Positions 1 to 12,100 of a DNA stretch of 64,000 bases are shown in pieces; position 1 is the stretch's first letter, and every line of letters begins with the position of its first letter. The stretch is taken from NCBI GenBank assembly GCA_026419785.1, contig JAODTK010004087.1, positions 434,001-498,000 of the forward strand, given 5' to 3'. The notes beneath the pieces were generated by a model that made no database searches, was not told where the DNA came from, and saw only the letters and a program-made list of their open reading frames with translations. Source of the stretch: Sclerodactyla briareus. Lineage: Eukaryota > Echinodermata > Holothuroidea > Dendrochirotida > Sclerodactylidae. The translations under genes and the position numbers were made by a program.

Positions 1-261
1 ACCTTTGCTGTAGGGTGAGCAGGACAAAAGTTAGAGAAGAGGATGTCACAGAACGAGAGACCCATACTGAGACAGGACCTCCAGTGAACTGAAAAATGAA
101 TATCCACAGTAGTAGAATGAACATAGTAGGGGGATGGGGTAGCCCAAGAAGATGAGGCTCTAGATTCATGACCGAAAAAACACAGGTTTGAGCCAAATTC
201 ATGTCATGACTCAAGCCTGTAGTCTCCAGACTGTTCAGTTTTGCAAGCAGCGGACCCAGGA

Positions 262-294
262 GGGGGGGGGGGGGAGGGGGGGGGTGGGGGGGGG
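262..294. repeat. Poly-G tract
   Basis: Runs of 9 to 13 G are separated by single A or T bases. It could form a G-quadruplex on the plus strand, and tract length is probably unreliable in the assembly. The flanks (1-261 and 295-1539) hold nothing I recognise: no exon of the expected RPAP1 C-terminus and no TE protein. Confidence 0.8.
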
Positions 295-1539
295 CTGTGG
301 TGGTGGAGGGAGACACAGTGATTTCACAGTGGGGCAACTTCGAGGGACCTTGTGAACCCCATCTGGGGAGGCATACAGCGACAGAGATACATTTTGGGAT
401 ATCTCAAGTCACCCATAGTCTAAAAACAATTGGTTTCATTGAACAGATTAGTCTGGCATTTTAAGCAATCTAGGGGCATGTTTTTCTTTTTGCATTTAGT
501 ATGTTCAACCAACCAAGCTTAGGTGAAAGAGGTTGAAAGAAGGAACATTGGCAGTCTGCAGATAATAACAGCAAAATCGAAAGCATATAGACGGTGGATA
601 ATAGTTTGCCAAGCTTAGGCGATTACCTATAAAGGGCACTAGATCAGTCGCCACTCAAATTATCTGGACTAACTGTTGACCATGTCTACCAAGGAGTAAT
701 AAGTTTTGTGAAGATTTTTTTGTTGTTTTTGTGTAAGAAGATTAAAATTGCCTAAATTATGCAAATACATTTACTGACATCCAGGACATTTTCCAATTTG
801 GTGGGCCGCAATGAATATTATCCAGGAAATCCAACACACGTTCTAAGATTGAGTGCAAGGGAATGATTGTAATGGCTAAGATTTGGACCCACCACCGACG
901 ACATGGGCGTTGAAGAGTCATAGAAGGGTACAGAGAGGATTTTATGGGACTTAATAAACAGAGGCACTCAAAATATGTTACTGCAAGTGAGAACACTGTG
1001 TGTTAAATATTTACTACAGTGTGGACTCTCTCTGAAGCATGCTTCATGTGAGAGAGAGTCAACAGAAAAGAAGATGTTGATGGCCACTGACAGACGATAG
1101 CTGATGGATCTGAACATCAAATAAACAGGTACAAGTTAGTTCACAAGTAGGTATCATCCACAAATACAATAGAAGATAGACACCATGTTTGATGTGATGA
1201 TGTTGAAACTTCAATTGTTATGAAAGATGAATAAACAGCAGGGTGGATTATTCTCAGGGAGTAGTATTGACTGGCAAACAGTACGGATCATGAGAAGGTT
1301 ATCATAGTGCAGTTCTAAAGTGGGAGATACTGGACACACACCAGCAGTTAGATCGGAAGATACTTCTCATAGGACACCCAACCAAATAATTGATGACAAG
1401 TTCTCTTGCAAAGCACCATGTAATTGTTGATTTGAATATATATTTTTTTTATGTATTATCTGGTCCCTAGCTACCTACTAGGATACTGCTCACAGGATCT
1501 CGCACAACAATAATGCAGAAATGTTCAATATATGATGAT

Positions 1540-1850
1540 AATGTCAATTTCTCATATAGCGCTTTCCCAGGTCGAAGGCATGCTAGAAAAGTGCTTTACG
1601 GTAATTTACCCCTGATCATCAGTGACTTATATACCTGACCCAGACACTTGCATACGCACCTCTCAGCTTGTTCCTCCCAACGCACCATTCCAGTACGTCA
1701 CTCCATTTTGTCACCCCTAACTTACACATGGGTTGACGGACCATTTAGGAGACATGCCTTGTCCAACAGCACTGGCAATGGGCTCTGAAACTCGCAATCA
1801 ATGGTTTTGCAGCCCTGGAGTTCTACCGACGAGGTAATCGCCTCATAAAA
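1540..1850 (-). mobile_element. tRNA-derived SINE with LINE-like 3' tail (copy 1)
   Basis: Read on the minus strand, a tRNA-like head comes first. An A-box-like TTACCTCGTCGGTAGAAC lies at 1837-1820 and a degenerate B-box-like GCGAGTTTCAGAGCC near 1795-1781. The body follows, then a tail at about 1600-1545 containing TTCGACCTGG and AAAGCGCTATATGAG. A second copy with the same order of blocks lies at 45530-45830: GTCCAACAGCACT, CAGTACGT, GTCACCC and the GATCATCAGTGA block are shared. It sits in the intron region downstream of the last recognised RPAP1 exon. The head is eroded, so it is unlikely to be active. Confidence 0.7.
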
Positions 1851-1859
1851 TTTGGACAT

Positions 1860-2380
1860 CGGCTCCAGTCGGTTTATATACTCACAGGTCATAGAATGAT
1901 GACACTCCAGCGAATAGGCACATCAAAACAGCCGCCTAGGCTCTTAGGTGTAGTGGTGACCTTCAGCAGTGCCTGGGAGTAATAACTTTACTGAGGCTCC
2001 ATGAATAGGTCCCGAGCTGTATTGGGTACAAAGATGGGAAATGGAGTAAGACTACTGTGGGATAATATCACACTATGAATGATATAACACACTGTGAATG
2101 GCTAATATCCAACCCAGCCTGCCTAAGTTCTAGGCCCAGAGTCCAGGACACTTCAAGTAATAACCTTCGGCAGGCTCCATGGCAGGACTGATGCGCATAG
2201 AATAATGATGTAAATTATGCCATAAGAATAAGGGTTAGGGGCAGTACATGCACTGATTTAAACTCAAAAGACTCTAGCTGTATCAGCTGATTCATCGTCT
2301 TAAAGTTTTCATCAGCCTTCCAAAATATTCAAGAAAATAAGCATCAATGATATTGAAAATGAAAGCCATCATTTGATATT
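1860..2380. other. Non-coding stretch with a short internal duplication
   Basis: Two similar segments about 180-200 bases apart (near 1965-2002 and 2150-2182) share AGTAATAAC and GAGGCTCCATG / CAGGCTCCATG. No coding potential or known family is visible. Confidence 0.4.
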
Positions 2381-2384
2381 TCAT

Positions 2385-2560
2385 ATACAAGAAGAACTCA
2401 GTCAACATTACAGCACTCAATCATTTCTTTCTCAGTGAAAATGTGATCAGTCCCTCAAAATTTTCAAAAAGCCCGATGGCTGCAACAAATGTAAATGTTT
2501 CACCACAGGGACCTATTCAGCGAAATAACAAATGTTGACCTAATGCTATTGTTCTCAACA
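2385..2560. repeat. Dispersed repeat, pairs with 59130-59285
   Basis: This stretch shares a block order with 59130-59285: AAGAACTCAG, CACTCAATCATTTCTTT, GTTTCACCACAGGGACCTATTC / GTTTCGCCACAGAGACCTATTC and TTGACCTAAT. Both are in the same orientation in RPAP1 introns or flank. No coding content was identified. It is followed by an AT-rich patch at 2575-2630 with a short TAA microsatellite. Confidence 0.6.
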
Positions 2561-2991
2561 GAATTTCCTCTACTTGTATTAATAATAATAATTGTGTAAT
2601 ATTAAAAAATAATATATAGCAAGCAATAATCACAAAGAGTAAAAATCAATGCGCTTCACAAAAAAGAAAACAATGTCCTAGAGAACAGACCCCAAACAAG
2701 AATGAAAAAAGGAACGGAAGACACACCAGTGCAACTACAAAGATAAGGTTAAATTCTATATAAAACATTATTTATTTTATAGTTTCTTAGTTTTTATATC
2801 AGTCCATTATAATAGATACTACAGTATGGTACTTCATGGCTGGAAGGAGGACATAACAAGAAAAGCTGAATGTAACTTTAAGCAAGTTTGCAAGCAATAT
2901 ATCATACATACTTGGCTGATTTTTCTTTTTTCAAACAAACTGTTTTGAGTACCAACAGTCCTGCATCTCTGAAATGTTTTCTGAAACTCAC

Positions 2992-3153
2992 AAATGAGGA
3001 ATACCAGTAGAGTCTCGATATTCTGCTGCCAGTTCAATGTTGTCAAGGATCCTCGGCCCCTCCAGGACCCATGATCAGAATCCATCTCAGAGCATTGGTC
3101 ATCCTTGGACCACCTCCGTGGGAATAGCCTTCACTGTCTTGCCATGCATCTCC
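2992..3153 (-). CDS. RPAP1: RPAP1 exon (C-terminal half, 'ALRWILIM...SWR...VFLI')
   Basis: The acceptor TTTTTTCTCAG|GGAGATG lies at 3153 and the donor CTCATTT|GTGAGT at 2992. Translation gives [15 protein letters not shown], an acidic/glycine linker, then [11 protein letters not shown]. After a one-base shift it gives [16 protein letters not shown] and [10 protein letters not shown]. This matches the remembered human block (AMRVLQWVLVLESWR, then RLARLMCVFLV). It is the most 3' exon recognised. The following ~220 residues of the family, including the HFEAVSFGD region, are not found between 1 and 2991. Confidence 0.85.
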
Positions 3154-6100
3154 CTGAGAAAAAACAGACAACCAAAAGTCTTAGTGACCTAGACACTGGT
3201 ATAACTGGGATACATGGACATTATACATCAGTTATATGCAGGATATGACATCTCCACAGATTTCCCATTTTCACAAAAATTGACACCATTTCGACAAAAC
3301 ATTAGGGTTCCTGTACTCTTGATGAGAATACTACACACTCAATTTTCAATTTGAATCAGATTCAAGCTTTCTGACTTTTCCTGTTTACCTCTGACCTGAC
3401 CCAAAACGAAGGGTTCTTGTATCCCCATAAGAAGCCACACACCAAATTTCAGCTTGCACCAGACCAACCGTTTGCTGACTTATCATATCACCAAGGATTT
3501 CAGACTTGACCTCTGGTGACCTCAGATGACCTTTGCCTGACCTCAAACAATAGGGATTCTGTACTCATCATGGGGAACACACATACCAAGTATGACCTCA
3601 ATCCATCGGTGGGGGTGAGTTATTGTGTTTACCAGCCCAAATTGGCCAAAATATAAATTTTTGACTATTTCCTGATTTCCTCCCGAAAATGACCCCCAAT
3701 CAAACAAAACATAGGTTCTTGTACTCCCCATAAGGAAGCTACAAACACCAAATTCTCTTGATCAGACGCAACTTGTTTTGGACTTATCGTGTTTACAAAG
3801 GATTCAGACTTTGAACTCTGGTGACCTCAGAAGTCCATTTGACCGACCCCAAAACAATAGGATATTACTCATCATGGGGACACTACATACCAAGTATGAC
3901 TCAATTCATCCGGTGGGTCGAGTTAGCTAATGTTTACAAGCCAACATTGGCCAAAATCACTTTTTGACTATTTTCCTAATTTCTCCTAAAAAATGACCCC
4001 CAATCAACACCAAAACAAATAGGGTGCACGTACTCCCCATAAGAACGCTACACACCAAAATTCAACCTGATCAGACCAACAATTATGAACACACTGGGTT
4101 TTTACAAGTTTTTCAGACTTTGACCTCTGACCTCCAATGAACTCTGACCTGACTCCAAACAAAGGGTTCATGTAACTCATCATGGAAACACACATACCCA
4201 ATATGAGCTCATCCATCCAGGCGGGGTCGAGTTATCGTGTTTACAAGCCAAAATTGGCCAAAATATTGACTTTCACAAATTTTTCTATTTTTATACCAAA
4301 ATTCACACCGACCTGATTACCAACAACAATAGGGTTCCTGTGCTCCCCATAAAAAGCTCCACATCCAAAATTCAACTGATCAACCAACCATTCTGGACTT
4401 AACGTGTTTTTACAAGGTTTCCAGACTATGACCTCTGTTGACGCTCGACCTGACCCCAAGAACAATAGGTTCCATGTCCATCATGGAGAACTCACATACC
4501 AAGTATGAGCTTCATCCATCCAGGTGGGGGTCGAGTTATCGGTTTTACAACAGGCCGTCACATACCCACACACAACACTGTCATGACCGCATGGATTCCT
4601 CTGACTTCGTCAAGGAACAAAAATTCACAACCATCAAAAAGGTTATCAGTTCGGTCCAACTGCCAGGAACCCTGAATCAACATGACTCTCTCTCTCTCAA
4701 TAGTGCCATTTTTTAAACAAAATGACAAGAGAATGTTATGGGCAGTCACCCTAATGCTGGACGCCATTGTTGCTATGCGGGTCTGGTTACGCATGGTGAA
4801 AATCATGAATTCACGTGACTTTGAGATGGGGCCAATGCTAATTTGTCCTATTAAGTTGCAAAAGATTGATATTGGTTCCACTGAGGCAAAACGGAATAGG
4901 CAAAATAACACTACCAATTCGTATAGAGATGCGTATCACCCCGAATGACAATCCTATTGAACATCTCGATCAAAAAGCCAAACAACACAATATCCATGGC
5001 TGCTGCATATTTGGTTTTTTCCCGCATACTTATACTGTAATCTCTTGTGAAACAACCATTCTTCTCATAAATATGTTGTTCCCACCATTACACCCCGGAC
5101 CACGATACGCATGCTATAGAATCCCACCAAAGAGATTGGAACTTTAATCAGTGTCAGGCATGCAACATCTCCATAGAAAAATTAGGAGAAAAGTAGGTAG
5201 AAAATTTCTAAAGTAGAGGAAAGTAGGATTATCAGAAAAGTAGGAGTAAAGTAGGGGATTCTCACAAGTGGTTTTGTGCCACTACTCCTAGCAGGGATCT
5301 ATGATTTCTGTATTTCATTCATTAACCTATGAATATACCTGGATTGTAGTAGGGAAGTCACATAGCAAAAGCTGTTTGAAATGTAGTTCTGACTTCCTGC
5401 ATTTTTTCAACCTCCCAATTCCTTCTTATCTCTCTGACTTCTTGAGGATTTTTTTACCTGCTCAGTTCCATTTTTTTGGGGTGGGCAACACTTAAAGCCT
5501 TGGACGCAGTGGGTTTCCCTCAATCCAACGCACGTGATTTTCTTTGCTCAAATCAGCTGTGCCCGTTGAGCTATTGCGATCTGCTTCATTCTAACTATCT
5601 ATCCTTGTATCCAACTGTTTAGCAATTGCCCTTTTGATGGATGTTGACAAACCTTGGAAACTATGTTCATTGAACCCTGGGATATTTCTTGCTTTGAGAC
5701 GGTCAAGTTTCCCCTGATGTGTAAGATGTCAAAATTCTCTTCAGATCATTTTCAGTGCATTATATTTTCCTGAAAACTTGTCATAATGTTCCTTGGCAGT
5801 GATTCTTTTAGCTTGTTCACAGATTCAGGATGTGATTCATATGATGTCATTAAGACATTAACATTGGCTAAAAAGAAGTATTACAGGCCGTCCCCAAACA
5901 ACCATCTTGTTAAAGTTGACCAAACTGGACACAACGTTCAAGTGTGACCCCTGGAACATCTCGCCCAAAGGTCACGGTCAAAGGGCACAAGTGGCCAAAT
6001 CCCTTGTGTGAAAGAAAGAGAGTTAGGGACGCTTGTTGACAATTCACTTGAAAGCATGGACGTTGTAAGAAGAAGGAAAAACATGGAAGGCAGAGCATTC

Positions 6101-9100
6101 CAAAAGGTAAGAAGTGAAAGAGGAGTGGAAAACAGGACACACAGTGTAAGCTGCCTGGATACAGACAATATAGTCAAAGATGCCCAGGGGTCAATGAACA
6201 CTGTCTATTTGGAGGCCATAAAGCTTCTTTCCACCAGATGTTACTGTTGTAACTCCAATAGCTTAACGACGCAACATCAACAAAAATATGGGACCAAGCA
6301 GAAGAAAGAAAAAACCTACCACGCAAGGAACCTTATGACAGCTCTAATGCACTTGTAGGGCGAAGAAGATACAGTTTTGAGATGGGATGGATGGGACAGA
6401 AGGATGGAATGGCACAGCTGAAATGAATGGGATGGACAAGATGGATGAGATGGATGCAGAGGGGATGGAAGATGGGATAAAATGGATTAGATGGATGGAT
6501 CATGGACTAAATGGATGGGATGGATTAGATGAATGGAATGGATAGATAAATGGATGGACAGATGGATGGGAAAGGATGGATGAAGATGGGTGGGATAGAT
6601 CGGACGGATGAAGAAATGGATGGGATGAATGGCGGTGGATAAATGACTGGATGGGATGGATATAGATGGCTGGCTGGATAGATAGGATGGGATGGATAGA
6701 TGGATGGATGGATGGATAGATGGATGGGATGCCTGATAGAGGATGGGATGGATAGATGGGATGCACATGGATAGGATTGATGAATTGATAGACGGATGGA
6801 TAGATGAATGGGATGCATGGATAAATTGATGAATGGAAGATAGATGGGATGGATAGATGGATGGGATGGATAGATGGAGGGAAGGACAGATGGATGGGAT
6901 GGACAGATGAGGGATGGATAGATGGGATGATAGAAGAAATGATGGGATGAATGGGTGGATAGATGGCTGGATGGATGGATAGGTGGCTGGATGGGAGGAT
7001 TGGCTGGTGGATGGGATGGATGGGATGGAGAGATCATGGGATGGATAGATGGGTGGGATTGGGATGGATGATAGATGGGATGGATAGATGGGATGGATGG
7101 ATAGATAGAATGCCATGCGGTCATAATGGTTCAACCAGGATAAATGGTTTGAGCTAAATGCATAGATCCCTAGAGGATGATTAAAGAGAGAAGGCATCCA
7201 GGATTAACAATTGGGTGTTTCTTCTTAGAACATGTAACAACTAAACTCTAATAAGTTGGTCTTCTTTGCAATGACATTTTGGACATTTGACGGTTTGAGA
7301 TGAAAGGTTTCTCATTGGACAGTGCCAGAACAGGGTCCTGAATGCATCTTTGACTGTACAGCTAAATTCAGGGAAGGACTCCCATTTTCAATTAGCTACT
7401 GGGAATCTGGTAGTTCCTCTCATCTTCGTTTGGAGTAGTTTGTCCTGGTGGTCAGTCTGGAACCTGCAATTACTAGTTCTTTAGAATACAATTTGAGTTG
7501 TTTAATGGCTGGAAACTTGGTGTGATTTTTTTTAGCAAACATTTGAAAAAAAAGTAGGAAAAGTAGGAGGAAGGTAGCATTTTCAAGGAAAATGTAGGAG
7601 AAGTAGAAGGCAAGGGCAAAAAAGTAGGAGAGTTTGAAAAGAAGTAGGAGCCTGTTACATCCCTGGCCAGTGTTCCAACCTTATTATTAACATTTTCAAT
7701 TACTATGAAAGGAGCTGTTGAATATAAAGGATCAGCTCCTAAATGGAGTCATTACTCAGGCAGCCCCGAACACATATTAATAAACAAGACAGCTGGGTTC
7801 CAAACTTCCGTTGAGCAGACCCATGCAGAGTTTATTATCGTGGTTTGATTCAGATTGTGTTGGCTTCATATATTTGGGTTATGTCAGTGAAATTTGTCAC
7901 TATGACATATAACCTGAGTTTGAATATTACCCATTTTAAACATTATAAGGGTTCGGAGAGGAGAGAAAAATATATAACACACACAAAGTAAATAAATCCT
8001 TCAGTTATTATAAATTCCTAATGAAATTGAACACAAACTAACAACAACTCCAGGACAGCTGGATTTTACCACTGTTTCCTGTGGTTAGTGGCCCCCTTGC
8101 ATAGAAAATCATTCAACTGTGGTGAAAAAATATGCGTATGAAAAAAAAAAACAAATGTGCAGTCATCATGATATTTTGGGTATTACAGCGATTGTTCTTG
8201 ACAGGTGACCTAAATTTAATTCCAATTTAAACCTATAAAACAATAAAAATTGTGTGCTAGGAAACAATGATCCATTGTACTAGTAACCCCCTGAACTGAA
8301 TAATGGAGAGTTATAAACAATCCTTGAGGTACTTGATAGCCTCCTTTAAGAGGATACATGATCTACTTAATTGAACCAATGGCTCATATCTATCACCTAG
8401 TTGGTTTCTATAAATAGGCTTGCAACATAGATGATTCTCTACCCCATCAAATGAGAAACTTGTATGTTTTGATGTTTGCACACCCCCACCCCCACACTTC
8501 ACCCGCAGATCATCCATTTTAATAGGTGAACAGAACAAATCTTGAATGTGGTCAGCCAAAGAGTTTTATATAGATTAGGTATGGATATGGCCTCAAGGAA
8601 GGGGCTAATTTAACATTTGTAAATCTGAGGAAAGCACAGCTGCATCGACAAGAGTATAAACCCCCAGCACTTCTGGGCAAGCCATTCTGGCGAAGGAGTG
8701 TCTATGCCATCAAATGATGTTCATGCACACCACCACCCCCACAACCCTCCTCGCTGTCGAGTACAGAGGGGTAAGCAGCATTACAAAAAGATTTCATACA
8801 TGATGACAGTTGAACAAAACAGAACAAATCTGAATGTGAGTCCAGCGCAAGAGTTAAGAGTTCATTTTTAGAGTGGTTTGGATAATTGGCCCAATAAACG
8901 GCTCAAGTAATGCCATCGTCATATTGCGGAATGCAGCTCACCAAGGCGTAATAATGCCCTCGGAGCAAGCCATTCTGGCAAAGACATCCTAATCCATTGA
9001 ATGAAACTGTACATTTTGTTGTTCTGCACTCCGCCCCCACATCCCCCCGGCCCCAACTCTCCTCAAGTGAGATACACCAGGGGTAAACAGCACTTACCAC

Positions 9101-12100
9101 AGACACACTTGCTGGTTATATTAGGTTTAAAAAACTCACGCTTTCTGTAGCTCGTGAAGAGCTGTAAAAAGGGAGGGTAGATCAGATACTGAGGAATTAT
9201 CGGTCCATTTATCTGAACAGGAGGGGGGGACATCTACGCAAATTAGGGAGAGTGCAATGCTCAGCTCTGGAAAGAAAGATAAGAAAGAAAGATATGGTAG
9301 AAAGTAGAGAATATAAGAGTTCCAGCGGTCTGGGGCCGACGTATCGTGACTACTTATAGGCTACTCCTGTGCTTCACCAACAAGAGATACTCTTAAGTGA
9401 CTGGCCCAAGACTACCAGATCCCATGCAAAACACAGAATGAAAATGCTGTTAAATATTACTTAAACTATACCATAGCGATACAATGCCATTTCTGTGCAC
9501 AGTCTAGGAGTTTTGTTTCAATGCGCAAAAATTCTCTGTAGGTGCACCCCAATCAACCTGTGGATTTTCCCTAAGAAAAGAAATTGTCATGGCATATGAT
9601 AACATACCAAAACATTATTACTAAATGCGGGAGAACTGCTGTTGATGTTAGAGGCTCATGTATTCACAGACAAACTCTTCTGTGAAGGTAGAGTTTAAAA
9701 TAACGTCTTCATTTACATGTTGACAGGGAGTCGCCGTTTTCTCAGGTACCTATGCCTGGAGACATCGAAAAGGTGGAAGGGCCCCTAGATGTGTGGAGCT
9801 GTAAGCCCAGAACTGACCTCAGAATTTTTTGCGTGAGGGTGGGTTGAACTTGGGGGCCCCCCCGTGAGGTCTTTGGACAAGCCGTTACGCCTCAAGTTAG
9901 CGATCTTCATGATTTTACTGACGGCCAGCCAGTTGTGTTCCAATTTGCAGGGAGCCACTGGATTCGTTGTACTGACCACCCAGGCAGACTGTGCTGGCAT
10001 GGAGACTATCCACCTCGATAAGGCTTTCAAGGATAAAATCCATGACTACAATCAAATGGTTCCAAACTTTGAAAAAAACTAAACACCGCTAGTCCAACGC
10101 CACGGCACGAAGACCATACAGCTCACCCCAAAACCCCCTACATCAAAAATTCCCCCAATTCTGACAGTTTAATTTTGATCATTCACAAAAGTTAACTTCA
10201 ATGGCAGTGGGGAAGAAAAACTTCTATTCCTCAGGCTAGCCACTCAGAACCAAACAAGCGATCGCCAAAAAGTGTCTCGCCTGCTTGCGCGATCGGTGGT
10301 TTCATTCTTCACTACCCTACACACTATACACAACCAATAGTTCATGAGACTACGTTTGTCATGTCAAACAAAATCAATTATTTTCACATATAACACATAA
10401 AAATTCCTAAAAATAACTGACCAATAAGTTGACTCTTATTACAGAATCCCTTAATTGTTTTTTCTACTTCTCATGCCCCCCCCACTCTTCTCTCATAAAT
10501 ACCCAAAATTTGAATAAATTTTTATCACTCAGTCAAACTCACTTCTTTGACCCAAAATCCAACTTGGAAACTGTTTTAAATCCTTAGCCGCCCGGGCTTA
10601 TTTGCCTTTTTAAAATCACGATTTTTAATTATTCATTGCCCTTCTATTTTCCAAGCAGCCAGGACATGCCATCCCCAGCAAACACCCTCCCCCGACTCCC
10701 CACACCCAAACAAACTATCCTCACCAGCAGTCAGGATTCCCAAACTATATCTTTTGGAACACACATTGTCCACAGTCCCAGGCAAGGAAGGAGGGGAAAA
10801 AAATGTTAACGATTTTAAATGTCTAATCAAATCCTATCAAATTGGTTGGTACAGAGAGGGTTTCTGGGGCAGCTTATAACAGCACAGTTGTTCACAGGAG
10901 CTATGGTTACTCGTTCCTCAGTGCTTTATTCAACAGAAGTATATTATGATGGGAATTCAATAAATTCAATGAGCAATCCAACACACATCAGATTCAGAAA
11001 ATTTAACGGACCATACCTACTGAGTTGGCGAAATTTTACCAAGTTGGGAAAATGGAAAAAATTATGCAAAAATCGGCACATACAATGAGCTTATAAGCAG
11101 CAGTTAAAATTGTCAATCACAGGAGCTATGGTTTATCGTTCCTCGTGCTTTTTTATTCTAACAGAAGCTATATTATATGATGGATTTAAAATTCCTGAAC
11201 ATCCAAAACACATCAGATCCGAAAATATGTTAACAGACCATAACTACTGAGTTTGGCGAAATATCACCAAGTTGAAATGGGCAATATATTATGCAAATCA
11301 GGCACCATTACAATGACCTCTACTGACCCCAGTGTGTCCTCAAAAGGATCTGGTCAAAGGGGTCACATCTATACAAGTGTTGTGATGAAAATCCAACACA
11401 ACTTTTGGAAAACTGCATAAAATATGCAAAATCAGACACATGCAAATGACCGCCAGTGACCCCGACTTACTTTTAATTCTCGGGAACCATGTGTAGACCC
11501 CCATCCACCCAGTTTTCGTGTGAAAATCCAAACAAACTTGGAAATTGAATACAAATTAGGGACCAATACAATTAGGCATAGTTCAGGCTGAAAATATAAA
11601 CAGTTCATCTACCTGTATCCAGGTCTTACATTCAACTGTAGCACTCCGTTTCTTGCCTAATCTGCGAACGAGCAACACTACAATCACATAAATAAGGCTA
11701 ATTACCCAATATTAATGACTTTGCTGCCCCCCAAATCTAATCAGATCGGTACACCCAACCCCGATGATACAAACAAAATTCGTCATAATCGCCCCTCACG
11801 TGATTTGTGAGAATCATGCTAACGAGGAAAGTGTTTCTGACACACACACAACACACACACACACGCCATGAGTGCCCCACAGTTCTTCCTGAATTCTTCA
11901 TGCGAGACAAAAATTGTTTTTCTAGGAATTTATAATTCTTCAACTAAATATTTAGCTCCATGCTAGTACCAGCAATCATGTGCAAAAAGTATGCACTTGA
12001 CAAATGATTGGTTCACCCTTCAATCCAGTTGTGTTGATGTAAGAACAGTCTGTTTTCATTAATATCAAGAGACTAGAAAATCGGGGTGAACTTTCCTTCA

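Noticed and set aside
1540-1850. CRISPR-like or phage-like spacing among short repeats in the window
   Set aside because: The genome is eukaryotic; repeats are tandem satellites and transposons without regular unique spacers.
6487-7197. 236-codon minus ORF rich in HPSIYPS
   Set aside because: Produced by the GGAT-type minisatellite; other frames are also open and equally repetitive.
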